The notes: generated by a model not told the origin, from the sequence alone. Shown: positions 7,161-16,800, numbered from the stretch's first letter. The stretch: DNA of 34,088 nucleotides from RDXT01 sp033765305 (GCA_033765305.1 JANRID010000047.1:1-34088), one strand, 5' to 3'. A program made the numbers and translations.

Positions 7161-10100
7161 TCAGATCTGCAGCGCGTCCTCTCCCAGCACCCGCTCCAGC
7201 TCCCGGATCAGCTGCTCCGCATTGTCCTGCGAAAAGCACATCGGCGGCTTGATCTTCAGCACATTGTTCTGCGGGCCGTCCACGCTCATCAGAATACCGC
7301 GCTGCTTCATGCGCTCGGCGAGCCAGGCCGTGCGGGCCGTAGCAGGGATCTTGCCCGGCTCCGTCAGCTCCACTCCCAGGAAGAAGCCCTGGCCGCGCAC
7401 ATCGCCGATGAGCGGGAAGCGCTGCGCCAGCGACCGCAGCTCCGCTTTGAGCCATTCCCCGGTCCGGAAGGCATGCGCCTGCAGGCCTTCGTCCCGGATC
7501 ACGCGCAGCACCTCCAGCCCGATGGCTGCCGAGACCGGGTTGCCGCCGAAGGTATTGAAGTATTCCATGCCGTTGGCGAAGGCCTCTGCCACCTCCCGCG
7601 TGCAGGCCACCGCGCCCAGCGGGTGGCCGTTGCCGATGGGCTTGCCCATGGTCACGATGTCGGGCACGACGCCCTGCAGCTCGAAGCCCCAGAAGTGCCG
7701 CCCCACGCGCCCGAAGCCGACCTGCACCTCGTCGGCGATGCAGAGCCCGCCGGCCGCCCGCACGCTGGCGTAGGCCTGCGCGAGGTAGCCTGCCGGCAGC
7801 TCGATCTGCCCGCCGCAGCTGACGATGCTTTCCGCAATCAACCCCGCCACGCCCCGGCCCTGCGCCTCGATAGCCGCCACCGCCTCCTGCACATGCGCCG
7901 CGTAGCGTGTGCCGGTTTCCGCCAGGCTGCCCTGGTAGCGGCCCCGGTAGCTGTCGGGCAGCGGCACAATCTGCGTATGCTCCGGGCGGCCCTTGCCCCC
8001 TTTGCCGTCGAATTTGTAGGAGCTGACCGCAATGCAGCCATTGGTATTGCCGTGGTAGCCGATCTCCAGGGCGATCATGTCGCGCTGGCCGCGCCAGGCC
8101 TGCGCCATGCGCAGCGCCAGCTCGTTGGCCTCGCTCCCGGAGTTGACGAAGTGCAGCACGCCGAGCTCCGGCGGCAGCGTGGCCAGCAGCGCCTCCGCAA
8201 ATTCGAGGATCTTCGGATGCAGGTAGCGGGTATTGGTGTTGAGCACCGCCATCTGGGCCTGTCCGGCCCGCACCACGCGGGGATGCTCATGTCCGGCATG
8301 CGCCACGTTGTTGACTGTGTCGAGGTAGCGCTGGCCGCTGCGGTCCAGGAGGTACTGCATCTCGCCCCGGAGGATGGTCAGGGGTTCGCGGTAGGAAAGG
8401 CTGAGGCTCCTGCCCAGGTGGGCGCGCCGGAAGCTGCGCATGGCCTCTGCCTCCGGGGCTGCCGCCGGCAGCGGTTTCAGGTCGTGAAACAGGCCGGCCG
8501 GATCGGGGCAGACCGCCGCCCAGATCTCCGCTTCGGAGGGATACGCCACGCCGGGGAAATCGTGCCGGCAGCCGAGCGGGTCCAGCAGGAGCTGGAAGTG
8601 CAGGTGCGGCGGCCAGTTGCCGTTCTCGTGCAGGGCGCCCAGCCAGCCGATGCGCCCGTTCCGGGGGATGAATTGCCCTTCCTCCAGGCCTTCCAGGCTG
8701 GCGCGGCTCAGGTGCCCGTAGAGCGAGTACCAGGCCAGGCCGTCCGGCGTCTCGTGGCGGAGGATGACGGTCGGGCCGTAGTCTTTGTCGCCGGCATTAT
8801 CGGCAAACCCGTACACCGTCCCGGCGAAGCAGTTGTGCACCGGAGTACCCGCAGGCGCCCAGAGGTCCAGCCCCAGGTGGATGGTGCGGTATTCGGGGCC
8901 TTCGTTGCCTTCGCGGGCATAGGCTGCGGTGGAATAGAGGGCGCGGGGCTCCAGGTAGCCGCCGGCAGGCAGGGCATCGTGCGCTTCATCGGCCAGCCGG
9001 GCGATCTTCGCGGAAAACTGCGCATCGTCGCGGAACTCCGCGAAATTCCCCAGCCAGCTGCTGCCGATGCTCAGGTCCAGCGGCGCCGTGCGGACGAAGG
9101 GATGCGCCGGCAGCAGGGCGTGCAGGCTCAGGCGCTGTCCGGCGGCCCAGGCGGCAAAGGCTTCGCGGTGCGGCACCGGGCTGTATCCGCAGGCATGGCG
9201 GAAGGCATAATGCGCAAAGGCCGGCGGGATCTTCCGCCACCGGGCCAGCAGGTCCCAGGCCGGCTGCTCGCTGATCAGCAGGTAGGCATTGCCGGGCTCC
9301 CGCTCGCGGCTGATGGCCGACTGGGTGACGCTGACGGCCAGGCGCATGGCCACCAGCGGAAAAAGCAGGGCGAGCTCGTCTTCGAGGAGGGAAAACTGGC
9401 GGTGGTAGCCGGCCAGCAGCGGGCGCGCAGCGCCCAGCGGATCGGGGCAGTGCATGCAGGCATAGGCCAGGGCGACGGCAGCGTCGTTGACGGTGCGGGT
9501 ATGGACCGCATCGCCAAAGTCGATGAGCGCCAGCACCTCCGGTGCCTGCGGGCTGCCGCCGGCGAGGATATTGTTGTCGTTGGCGTCGTTGTGCACGACG
9601 GACATCCGGAGCCGGGCATAGGCCGGCTGGATGGCCTCGTAGGCGCTAAGGGCCCATTCAGCCAGATCCCGCTGCGCCGCATCGAAGCGGTGCAGATGCC
9701 CGCGGATCCAGCCGGCCTGGGCGAGGTTCCAGGCGAAGCTGCGCTGCGCGGCGGGGTGGCTGAAGCCCTGGAGGGCGGCGGTGACGCGCCCGCAGCAGGC
9801 ACCCAGGCTTTCGAGCAGCGCGGGCGTTTTCGGATTCACGGCGGACCAGAGGCGGCCCGGAATCCAGGTCAGCATGCGCAGCGTGCGCTCCTGGCCGGCG
9901 GCATCGGTCCAGCGGGCGGACCAGCTTCCGTCCAGGGCAGGCAGCATGCGGGGGGCCGGCACGCCGGACGCGTGGCGGGCCAGGTGGTCGAGCAGCTGCG
10001 CCTGGAAGTCCAGCAGCCCGGCGTCTGCGCCGGGGCGGCTGATTTTCAGGATATAGGATTCCCCGCTGGGCGTCTGGATGCGGAAATTGAAATCCACCTC

Positions 10101-10190
10101 GCCGGGGAGCGGATGGGCGGAGCCGGCGATGCCGAAGTGTGCGGCTGCCAGTCCGGCAGCGAGGGAGTCGGAAAGCATGGATAGCAGCAT
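7161..10190 (-). CDS. Three-domain fusion: APH-type kinase, M23 peptidase, class III aminotransferase/phospholyase
   Basis: Domain 1 (about 1-330) is an aminoglycoside/hydroxylysine-kinase-like fold: LKI near 48-50, catalytic loop HNDANDNN at 200-207 and DFGD at 224-227. Domain 2 (about 400-545) is an M23/LytM peptidase with all zinc ligands visible: HLGLD (H438, D442), YGH (H493) and HLH (H529, H531). Domain 3 (about 585-1009) is a PLP-dependent class III aminotransferase with GSEAN at 685-689, IADEVQ (D820) and TMGKPIG with the PLP lysine at K850. In animals a hydroxylysine kinase and a separate 5-phosphohydroxylysine phospholyase of these two families act in sequence, and ethanolamine-phosphate lyase is a close relative. 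The fusion may therefore phosphorylate and then eliminate phosphate from an amino alcohol. The peptidase in the middle could release the substrate from a peptide or be structural. A start at Met5 (10178) is also possible. Substrate is unknown. Confidence 0.85.
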   Translation of the reverse strand: MLLSMLSDSLAAGLAAAHFGIAGSAHPLPGEVDFNFRIQTPSGESYILKISRPGADAGLLDFQAQLLDHLARHASGVPAPRMLPALDGSWSARWTDAAGQERTLRMLTWIPGRLWSAVNPKTPALLESLGACCGRVTAALQGFSHPAAQRSFAWNLAQAGWIRGHLHRFDAAQRDLAEWALSAYEAIQPAYARLRMSVVHNDANDNNILAGGSPQAPEVLALIDFGDAVHTRTVNDAAVALAYACMHCPDPLGAARPLLAGYHRQFSLLEDELALLFPLVAMRLAVSVTQSAISREREPGNAYLLISEQPAWDLLARWRKIPPAFAHYAFRHACGYSPVPHREAFAAWAAGQRLSLHALLPAHPFVRTAPLDLSIGSSWLGNFAEFRDDAQFSAKIARLADEAHDALPAGGYLEPRALYSTAAYAREGNEGPEYRTIHLGLDLWAPAGTPVHNCFAGTVYGFADNAGDKDYGPTVILRHETPDGLAWYSLYGHLSRASLEGLEEGQFIPRNGRIGWLGALHENGNWPPHLHFQLLLDPLGCRHDFPGVAYPSEAEIWAAVCPDPAGLFHDLKPLPAAAPEAEAMRSFRRAHLGRSLSLSYREPLTILRGEMQYLLDRSGQRYLDTVNNVAHAGHEHPRVVRAGQAQMAVLNTNTRYLHPKILEFAEALLATLPPELGVLHFVNSGSEANELALRMAQAWRGQRDMIALEIGYHGNTNGCIAVSSYKFDGKGGKGRPEHTQIVPLPDSYRGRYQGSLAETGTRYAAHVQEAVAAIEAQGRGVAGLIAESIVSCGGQIELPAGYLAQAYASVRAAGGLCIADEVQVGFGRVGRHFWGFELQGVVPDIVTMGKPIGNGHPLGAVACTREVAEAFANGMEYFNTFGGNPVSAAIGLEVLRVIRDEGLQAHAFRTGEWLKAELRSLAQRFPLIGDVRGQGFFLGVELTEPGKIPATARTAWLAERMKQRGILMSVDGPQNNVLKIKPPMCFSQDNAEQLIRELERVLGEDALQI

Positions 10191-10218
10191 GAGTCCGGGA
10201 GGAGGCAGCCCGGCGCGC

Positions 10219-10249
10219 CAAAGATAGGCCGGCAGGCTGCGCAGATCAA
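10219..10249 (-). promoter_or_regulatory. Bacteroidota-type promoter for the kinase-peptidase-aminotransferase gene
   Basis: On the minus strand TTG (10247-10249) is followed by 20 nt and then TATCTTTG (10219-10226), an exact TAnnTTTG match. It lies about 28 nt before the proposed start at 10190, leaving a short leader. Confidence 0.6.
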
Positions 10250-10280
10250 GCCGCAGGGCGGCGCCGCTTCCGAGTGCCCC

Positions 10281-10408
10281 TTTGTGTTCTCAGTGCCTTA
10301 GCGGTAAAACATGACGGCTTCACCACTAAGCAGGTAAGGGCACTGAGGTACACCCAGCCAGGTCTTCTCCGTGTATCTTAGTGTCCTCAGTGTCTTAGTG
10401 GTAAACCC
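10281..10408. repeat. Intergenic inverted/iterated repeat (cttagtg-type) in a divergent promoter region
   Basis: There are three arms of related sequence. Arm 1 is 10281-10309 (contains ctcagtgccttagcggtaaa). Arm 2 is 10318-10353, the reverse complement of arm 1 (contains accactaagcaggtaaggg and cactgaggt). Arm 3 is 10365-10408, again in the orientation of arm 1 and built of a 9-nt iteration (cttagtgtc, ctcagtgtc, ttagtgg). Arms 1 and 2 could pair into an imperfect hairpin. The whole lies between two divergent genes. The sequence class resembles short intergenic repeats I associate with several phyla; function is unknown. The rest of 10191-10537 holds the two candidate promoters and nothing else I recognise. 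Confidence 0.65.
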
Positions 10409-10471
10409 AGGCGCAGATATACCGCCAGGAAGACGCGTGCACCGAGAAACCCCAGGGCCGGCACCGGGGGC

Positions 10472-10502
10472 TTGCACTTGGGCGGAATATTGCGGTAATT
10501 TG
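10472..10502 (+). promoter_or_regulatory. Candidate promoter for the Rpn-like gene
   Basis: TTG (10472-10474), 21 nt, then TAATTTG (10496-10502), which is the TAnnTTTG element with one base missing between TA and TTTG. It lies 35 nt before the ATG at 10538. The match is imperfect. Confidence 0.3.
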
Positions 10503-10537
10503 AACAGCACAGCAAACTGCGGCTCAGCCGGAACAAG

Positions 10538-11656
10538 ATGATCATCGCCAATCCCCTCTACGACGTCGTATTCAAGTATCTGCTTGAGGATGCGGAGATT
10601 GCACGCGGGCTGCTCTCCGCCATTCTGGGCGAGGAGATCCTGAGTCTGGAGGTCAAGCCCCAGGAGACGTCGGTGGAGACCGGGGGCGGCATCCACATCC
10701 TGCGCTTCGACTTCAAGGCCGTTATCCGCACGGCGGGCGGCGGAGAGCGGAAGCTGCTCATCGAGCTGCAGAAAGCCAAGCAGGCCTTCGACGTGATGCG
10801 CTTCCGGCGCTACCTCGGCGACAACTACCGCCGGGAAGACCTGGTGTCCAATCAGCAAGGCGAGCAGGAGATGCGCCCGCTGCCGATCGTGACCATTTAC
10901 TTTCTGGGCTTCAGCCTCGGCAACCTCCCGTCGGGCGTCGTGCATGTCAACCGGGAGTACCGGGATGTGATCACCCAGCAGGTGCTGCAGGTCGAGGAGC
11001 CCTTCGTAGAGCTGCTGACGCATGATTCCTACATCATCCAGGTCCGCAAGCTGGAGCCGCAGGCCCGCACCCAGCTGGAGCGCATTCTACAGATCTTCAG
11101 CCCGGAGTTCCAGACCCAAGACAGGCGGCAGATGGATTTTCCTGCGGGCAGCACCGATCCGCTGGTGCAGAAAATGGCCGAGCGCCTGGGGCGGGCCATT
11201 GCCAGCGATGACATCCGGGACAAAATGGATGTCGAGGACGAACTCGACCGCATCTTCGACCGCGAAACAGGCAAACTGGCAGCGGTAATTGCAGAAAAGG
11301 AGGTGGTCATTGCAGAAAAGGAGGTGGTTATTGCGGAAAAAGAAGAAATCATTGCAGAAAAAGAAGGGGTTATTGCGGAAAAAGAAGAAATCATTGCGGA
11401 AAAAGAGGGGGTTATTGCGGAAAAAGAAGGGGTTATTGCAGAAAAGGAGGTGGTTATTGCGGAAAAAGAAGGAATCATTGCGGAAAAAGAGGGGGTTATT
11501 GCGGAAAAAGAGGGGGTTATTGCGGAAAAAGAAGGACTGATTGCGGAAAAAGAACAGCAGCTGGCCGAGGAAAAGCGGCTGGCCGAGGCCGAACGGCAAA
11601 AAAACCTGGAGCTTCAGCAGCAGCTCGAAGAGCTCCGGAAACGGTTCGGGCTCTGA
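10538..11656 (+). CDS. Rpn-family PD-(D/E)XK nuclease/putative transposase with heptad-repeat tail
   Basis: The N-terminus NPLYDVVFKYLLED is the hallmark start of the Rpn (recombination-promoting nuclease) and PDDEXK_2 family. The active-site residues D58 (FDFKAVI) and E76-L-Q78-K79 (LLIELQKA) are present. After a middle region (TIYFLGFSLGNLPSGVVHVNREY) common in this family, residues 250-340 are 13 copies of a heptad of type VIAEKEG. These are followed by a Glu/Gln/Leu-rich coiled coil ending in ELRKRFGL. The family includes DNA nucleases that raise recA-independent recombination in E. coli. The tail should form a long charged coiled coil and could set oligomer state or spacing. It is probably monocistronic: a promoter motif precedes the next gene. 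Confidence 0.85.
   Translation: MIIANPLYDVVFKYLLEDAEIARGLLSAILGEEILSLEVKPQETSVETGGGIHILRFDFKAVIRTAGGGERKLLIELQKAKQAFDVMRFRRYLGDNYRREDLVSNQQGEQEMRPLPIVTIYFLGFSLGNLPSGVVHVNREYRDVITQQVLQVEEPFVELLTHDSYIIQVRKLEPQARTQLERILQIFSPEFQTQDRRQMDFPAGSTDPLVQKMAERLGRAIASDDIRDKMDVEDELDRIFDRETGKLAAVIAEKEVVIAEKEVVIAEKEEIIAEKEGVIAEKEEIIAEKEGVIAEKEGVIAEKEVVIAEKEGIIAEKEGVIAEKEGVIAEKEGLIAEKEQQLAEEKRLAEAERQKNLELQQQLEELRKRFGL
11285..11557 (+). repeat. Thirteen 21-bp tandem repeats encoding heptads
   Basis: The unit encodes (V/I/L)IAEKE(G/V/E/Q). In DNA it is roughly gttattgcggaaaaagaagg with few substitutions (gcg/gca, gaa/gag). The unit length is a multiple of three, so slipped-strand gain or loss would keep the frame and change coiled-coil length by exactly one heptad. 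Confidence 0.93.
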
Positions 11657-11703
11657 GCGCCGGATGAAGGCCTGCCAGCCCCGCACAGGCTCCGCGTTTC
11701 TGC

Positions 11704-11711
11704 TATCTTTG
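11704..11711 (+). promoter_or_regulatory. Bacteroidota-type -7 element (TATCTTTG)
   Basis: TATCTTTG matches TAnnTTTG exactly and ends 5 nt before the ATG at 11717. Transcription would then start very near the ATG, giving an almost leaderless mRNA. No good TTG element is visible about 20 nt upstream. Confidence 0.4.
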
Positions 11712-11716
11712 CCGTC

Positions 11717-12745
11717 ATGGCGCGTATCAATCAGAAAAAAGTTCCCTACGATATCGACCGCGGCCTGCGGCGCTACCTCAAGGCCTATGGCCGGGATCTC
11801 GAACTGCCCATCCACTACGGCGACCTCAACCGCTACACCGACGGCGTAACGCTTTACGACAAGGAGGGCAAGGACACGCTCTGGATTTCCGTCCAGTATG
11901 AGCAGTCCGATCTGGCCGACATCCACCGGGCGCTGAAGCATATCTACGCCATCCTGCGCGCCAGCGGCGACCTCTCCGTCATGGACCACCTCTATGTGGA
12001 CCGCATCGACCTTTGCCTCTACGGCAACACCCAGCCCTACCGCGTCCGCATCGTCAACAAAATCAACGACAACTTCGATTATTTCTACATCAAAAATGCC
12101 GATGCCTCCCGCATCTACGGCCTGGAGCTGGAGCATCTGCTCTCCCCCAACCGCATCAGCTATGTGGTGGACCGCAACACGCTGATCGAGGAGCACATCG
12201 CCGGCATACCCGGCGAGGCATTCATCCGGAACTATATCAGGGAAGGCCGGGTCAACAACGAAATCCGCCTTGCGAAGGAATTCGTCAAATTCAACGAGCG
12301 CTGCTTCGTACGCCTGCTCGGCGATATGCATTCGAGCAATTATGTGATCGAAATCCTGCCGGATTTCGAGGAAGTGCATTACCGCATCCGCGCCATCGAC
12401 TTCGACCAGCAGTGCTACGAGCCGCGCAAGAGCATCTATATGCCGCAGTATTACAAGCAGAACATGCCCATCATCGACATCGGGCTGCGCCATATGACGC
12501 CCCAGACGGTGCGCCAGTACCAGCGCGAGGAGCGGGCCATGATCGCCAGCCGCATCCGCTATTCGAGCAGCCAGATCCTGGATCTGATGAAATTCATGGT
12601 GCGCACGCCCCTGGCGCCGGAAGCCTACACGGCGACCCTGCGCGACGAGCTGGCGGAGCACTACCAGGACCGGCGCTTCAGCGCCTGCACGACGATGGGA
12701 GAAATCGTCAAAACCAGCCTGGAGCTGCTGATCGAGCGGAATTGA
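11717..12745 (+). CDS. Conserved-looking protein with cryptic kinase-like motifs
   Basis: I cannot assign this 342-residue protein to a named family. Several segments line up in the order of a protein-kinase/APH fold: YFYIKNAD with K126 as a possible ATP-binding lysine, IYGLELEHLL with E137 or E139 as a possible helix-C glutamate, a hinge-like TLIEEHIAGIPG near 155-166, a catalytic-loop-like LGDMHSSNYVIE with D203 and N208 (spacing of five as in HGDLHPGN), and AIDFD with D228 as a possible metal-binding DFG equivalent. No signal peptide is seen, so it is probably cytoplasmic. It stands alone: the flanking genes are an Rpn-like protein and an exported PD40 protein. The gene is confident; the kinase reading is an inference from motif order and spacing. 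Confidence 0.7.
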   Translation: MARINQKKVPYDIDRGLRRYLKAYGRDLELPIHYGDLNRYTDGVTLYDKEGKDTLWISVQYEQSDLADIHRALKHIYAILRASGDLSVMDHLYVDRIDLCLYGNTQPYRVRIVNKINDNFDYFYIKNADASRIYGLELEHLLSPNRISYVVDRNTLIEEHIAGIPGEAFIRNYIREGRVNNEIRLAKEFVKFNERCFVRLLGDMHSSNYVIEILPDFEEVHYRIRAIDFDQQCYEPRKSIYMPQYYKQNMPIIDIGLRHMTPQTVRQYQREERAMIASRIRYSSSQILDLMKFMVRTPLAPEAYTATLRDELAEHYQDRRFSACTTMGEIVKTSLELLIERN

Positions 12746-12787
12746 GCAGGGGAATGTGTATGTTACTGCCCGGTAACTCCTGCGTGT

Positions 12788-13684
12788 ATGCGTCCGCTGA
12801 CCTTTTTCCTGCTGCTCCTCCCCTGCTTCCTCATGGCCCAGATCACGAGCCGTCTTGAACTGTACGACCTCGAAACCGGCACGCGGAGCGTGCTGCACAC
12901 CGCGCCGCAGCGCTTCGAGGCGCCCAACTGGTCGCGCGACGGGAGCTATCTGGTCTTCAATCAGGGCGGATTGCTGTACCGCATGCCCGTAGCAGGCGGC
13001 ACGCCGGAAGAGATTCCGACCGGTTTTGCCCGCGCCAACAACAACGACCACGGCTTCTCGCCCGACGGCAGCTGGCTGGCCATCAGCCACCACAACGGCC
13101 CGGAGCCTACCGGCGACAATTCCACGGTGTATATAGTCCCGTCCGCAGGCGGAACGCCCCGGCAGGTTACCCCGCTGGCACCCTCCTACTGGCACGGCTG
13201 GTCGCCCGACGGGCGCACGCTGGCTTACGTAGGCCGCCGCGACGGCGAGTACGATATCTACGCGATTTCCGTGGAAGGCGGCGCCGAGACACGCCTCACC
13301 CGCAGCCCCGGCCTCGACGACGGGCCGGACTACTCGCCCGACGGGCGCTATCTCTATTTCAACTCCGTGCGCAGCGGCAGCATGCAGCTCTGGCGCATGC
13401 GCGCAGACGGGCGCAAGCCGCAGCAGCTTACAGACGACGAATTCAACAACTGGTTTCCCCACCCCTCGCCCGACGGCAGGCAGCTGCTCTTCATCACCTA
13501 CCTCGACCCCATCGATCCCTCCACCCACCCGCCGGACAAGCGCGTAGCGCTGCGCCTGATGGATCTCAGGACCCGCAGCATCCGCACGCTCTGCGAATTC
13601 ACCGGCGGCCAGGGCAGCCTCAATGTGCCCAGCTGGTCGCCCGACGGGAAGCGCTTCGCCTTCGTATCGTACGAAGTGCGCTGA
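12788..13684 (+). CDS. Exported PD40/TolB-like beta-propeller protein
   Basis: The first residues, MRPLTFFLLLLPCFLMAQ, form a signal peptide with likely cleavage after MA. The rest of the 298-residue protein is about six PD40 (WD40-like) blades, each marked by an S-x-DG motif (SRDGSY, SPDGSW, SPDGRT, SPDGRY, SPDGRQ, SPDGKR) and by intervening IYIVPSAGG or IYAISVEGG-type strands. This is the fold of the TolB propeller and of many periplasmic Bacteroidota proteins that bind partners or surface structures. The N-terminal TolB domain and a Pal or OmpA partner are absent, so it is not TolB itself. It starts 42 nt after the previous gene and may be co-transcribed. Confidence 0.8.
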   Translation: MRPLTFFLLLLPCFLMAQITSRLELYDLETGTRSVLHTAPQRFEAPNWSRDGSYLVFNQGGLLYRMPVAGGTPEEIPTGFARANNNDHGFSPDGSWLAISHHNGPEPTGDNSTVYIVPSAGGTPRQVTPLAPSYWHGWSPDGRTLAYVGRRDGEYDIYAISVEGGAETRLTRSPGLDDGPDYSPDGRYLYFNSVRSGSMQLWRMRADGRKPQQLTDDEFNNWFPHPSPDGRQLLFITYLDPIDPSTHPPDKRVALRLMDLRTRSIRTLCEFTGGQGSLNVPSWSPDGKRFAFVSYEVR

Positions 13685-13822
13685 TCGCTATTTCCTCCCC
13701 GGGTCCGGCAACTGCTGCGCTTTGCCTGGATTGCCGAACAAGATCTGCCCGGACATCCGATGTTTCCGCTGCTGATATGATCCGGACCGGGAAAAGCGTT
13801 ATATTGAGCCGACCCCATCCAG

Positions 13823-16800
13823 ATGCCCGAACCCGACCCCCATACCCGGAAGCTGTCCGAGCGCTCCCGCGCATCGGCTGAGGCCGCACAGCGCCAGCCG
13901 GCGATGGGCACGGTGGCCCTGGCGCCGCCGCCTTTTCAGCTGCGGAGCAGCCATCCGGAGGACGAATCGGACGCTGCCGAAACGCTGCCCGTCCAGCGAC
14001 GGGAACTGGCACCGCCGCCCGCGGTTCAGCGCGAAGAAACCGGCGGCGACCCGCTTGCCGGGCTGGAGCAGCTCATCGACAGCGGGCATACAGACCTTGC
14101 GTACAAGCGCCTGAGCGAGGCGATCCCCGCCTTTGAAGACCGCAAGCGCTATCTGCACGATCCTGCGCACGACCTGCTGCGCATCAAGCTGCTCAAATCC
14201 ATCGACCCCTATTCCGGCGAGCCGGTGAGCGTGGCCGAATCGAGGCTCTACACCAAGCCCGTCCAGGAAGCCGTTGCGCTGATTCTGGCCTGGTACCCCG
14301 CCGAGGCCGAGCAGACGGCCTTCTACGCCCGCCTGCCCGATCTGCACAGCCGCATGGTCAAGGAGGTCGATCCCTACAGCGGCCAGCCCATCGGCTCCGT
14401 GATCAATACCCTCGTCGAGCAGATCCGGAACGGGGATTTTTCGGGCAGCAACCGCGTCAATCCGCAGTTTCACAAGATCCATCTCCTCGCGCCGGATATG
14501 CCGAAGAAGATGGAGCTCTACCGCGACCGGCCGGCCCTCTTCGAGGCCGCTTCGGATAAATTCGATCCCTTCACCGGCATGTCGAAAGGCGACAGCAAGA
14601 AGCTGCTCAGCCTCTTCGAGGATTTTCTGGGGCGGAATGTCGGCGTCAACGAAAAAGAAGCCGTGCAGGCGTTCAACCTGCTCAAAGCCCTGCCGGAAGA
14701 GCAGCGGCAGGCATTTTTTGCGGCCAGCGGCTTTGTGGGCAAGATGATCGGCGACGACCGGATGGATGCCTATTACAAGACCCATTTCAAAAAACAGTAC
14801 AAAAAGCTCGACTACAAGGTCCATACGCTGCTGTATTTCTTCATGGAGGCGGATTTTGCCAGCAATCTCAGCAGCAATATGCCGGCAGAAGCGCTCAACA
14901 GCCGCAAGGGTGGCTTTGACCGGGGCCTGGACAGCAGCCTGAGCGGGGAGAAAAACAAGGAAACCCGCCAAAGCGACCAGGATAAGCTGCTGGAGCGCCT
15001 CGCCGACCCCGCCATCTGGGACCAGGCCGGCAGGCTGGACCTCCTGCTGGGCATTGCCGTGCAGGCGGACCTGCAGGCGAAGGTGCTGGACCTCCTCCGC
15101 CTGCGGGCCCAGGTCACACCTGCCCAGGAATCGGTGCTGAACCGCAACGGCTTCTCCCGCGCCTCCGCCGCCGAGCCCTGGCAATACCAGGACCGCGATA
15201 CGACGGCCAAAGGCCGGAAAAGCACGGTCGGATTCGCCCTGGGCACGCTGCTCGATCTGGACAATTCCTTTACCGGGCGGGAGCTGAACCTCGATGTCGA
15301 TCTGCGGAAACTGCAGGAGACCAAGTCTATGCACGGCAGCGTGGCCGGGCTGCGCTTCGGCGCTTCCAGCAAGGCCGACAAGCAGCGCTGGGACCCCTGG
15401 CTCCGGGCACAGGTGGCCGGCAGCAACGCCAAAAGCACCCTCGACGACAACCTCCAGGATGCCCCCGACAGCGACGGCAAGCTCTTCGTCAGCATCGACG
15501 AATCGGGCCGCGAAGCCAATGTCTTCGCCTCGACCTTGCCCGTCGAAAGCATCAACTATTTCTCCGCCGGCAGCCTCATCCGCGCCGGCGCCACCCAGCT
15601 CAACGGCCTCCGCATCCAGATCACCTGGGACAAGGATCCCGCCGATCCGGAGTGCAAGATCAAGGTGTACTTCGAGCTCAACGAGGTGGCCGTCAACGAT
15701 CTGGAGCTGATCGCGCCGAAGAGCACCATGGCCATCGGCTTCATCGGCATGAATGGCATCCGCGCCGGGCTCGAATCCTGGGGCAATCCGGGCATCGACA
15801 GCATTTCCGGCGCCATCAAGCACGGCAAGCTCGTCAGCTTCTCCCTCAGCACCCTGCTGCCCGGCTTCATCAAGGTGCTGCAGTCCTCCGTCATGGTGCT
15901 CGCCGACCAGTTCAAGGGCGCTACCACCAAGGTCAACCAGGACAACATGATGGAAGCCGTGCGGAGCAGCTTCGGCAGCAAATCGCAGTTCGACGGCGAC
16001 CTCTCATTTTCCGCGCTGAACGTCCGGGACATCTACGACACCACGGCGGGGTTCATGGACAACCTCAAAGTGGGGGGGAAGGACAAGGACGGCAACGACA
16101 TCCGCCAGCATATCAGCCTGAAGTCCAATGTATTCTGGCTGATTGACACACAATTTGCCCTGAAAAGCCGGATACGGGAACTGGATGAGCTGATCGGAAG
16201 CTCCGAGGCGGCGCTGCAGCAGGAAATCGGCGAGCTGGGCGCCCTCATCGAACTGCACAGCGCTAACCCGGCGCAGGCAGCCCCCTATCTCCAGCGGAAA
16301 GAAGCCGCCGAAGCCCGCCTCAAACAGACCCAGCGCGAAATCCGCCTCTGCGAAGGGCTGATGAAGCATTACAAAAAACAGTTTGCCGCTGCGCAGGATG
16401 ACCAGGAGAAGGCTGAGATCAAGAAAAATTACCAGCGCGAAAAGGCCAAACTGGAGCGCCTGCGCAATGCCCCCTCCCTGAAAATGCGGCTTGAATCCGC
16501 CATCCGGGAGCAGGAGGCCAAACTCGCCGCTACCGAGGATGCCGCGGAAACCGCAGCCATCAAATCGAAGATCGCAGCCCTTCAGCTTCAGCTCGTCCAG
16601 CTCGCCTCTACGCTGCAGGGCTATCAGCGGGAGATCAGCCAGGCGCAGGCGGATATGGCCTACGCCGATAGCGGCTACCATGAGGATGCCAGGACCCTGA
16701 AAAGCGGCAAGCTCAGCGAAGCGGAGCAGTACCGCCTCCGGGAGCGCATGGCTGCCTTCGAAGGCAAGTACAAATCCTACGAACTGGGGCTGAACCTGAA

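Noticed and set aside
7473..10184. 903-residue plus-strand open frame opposite the kinase-peptidase-aminotransferase gene
   Set aside because: The minus strand has complete catalytic motifs of three families; the plus frame shows none.
11087..13528. 813-residue minus-strand open frame opposite the Rpn tail and the next two genes
   Set aside because: It spans three sense-strand genes and an intergenic promoter. The Phe/Asn-rich heptad tract is simply the complement of the 21-bp repeats.
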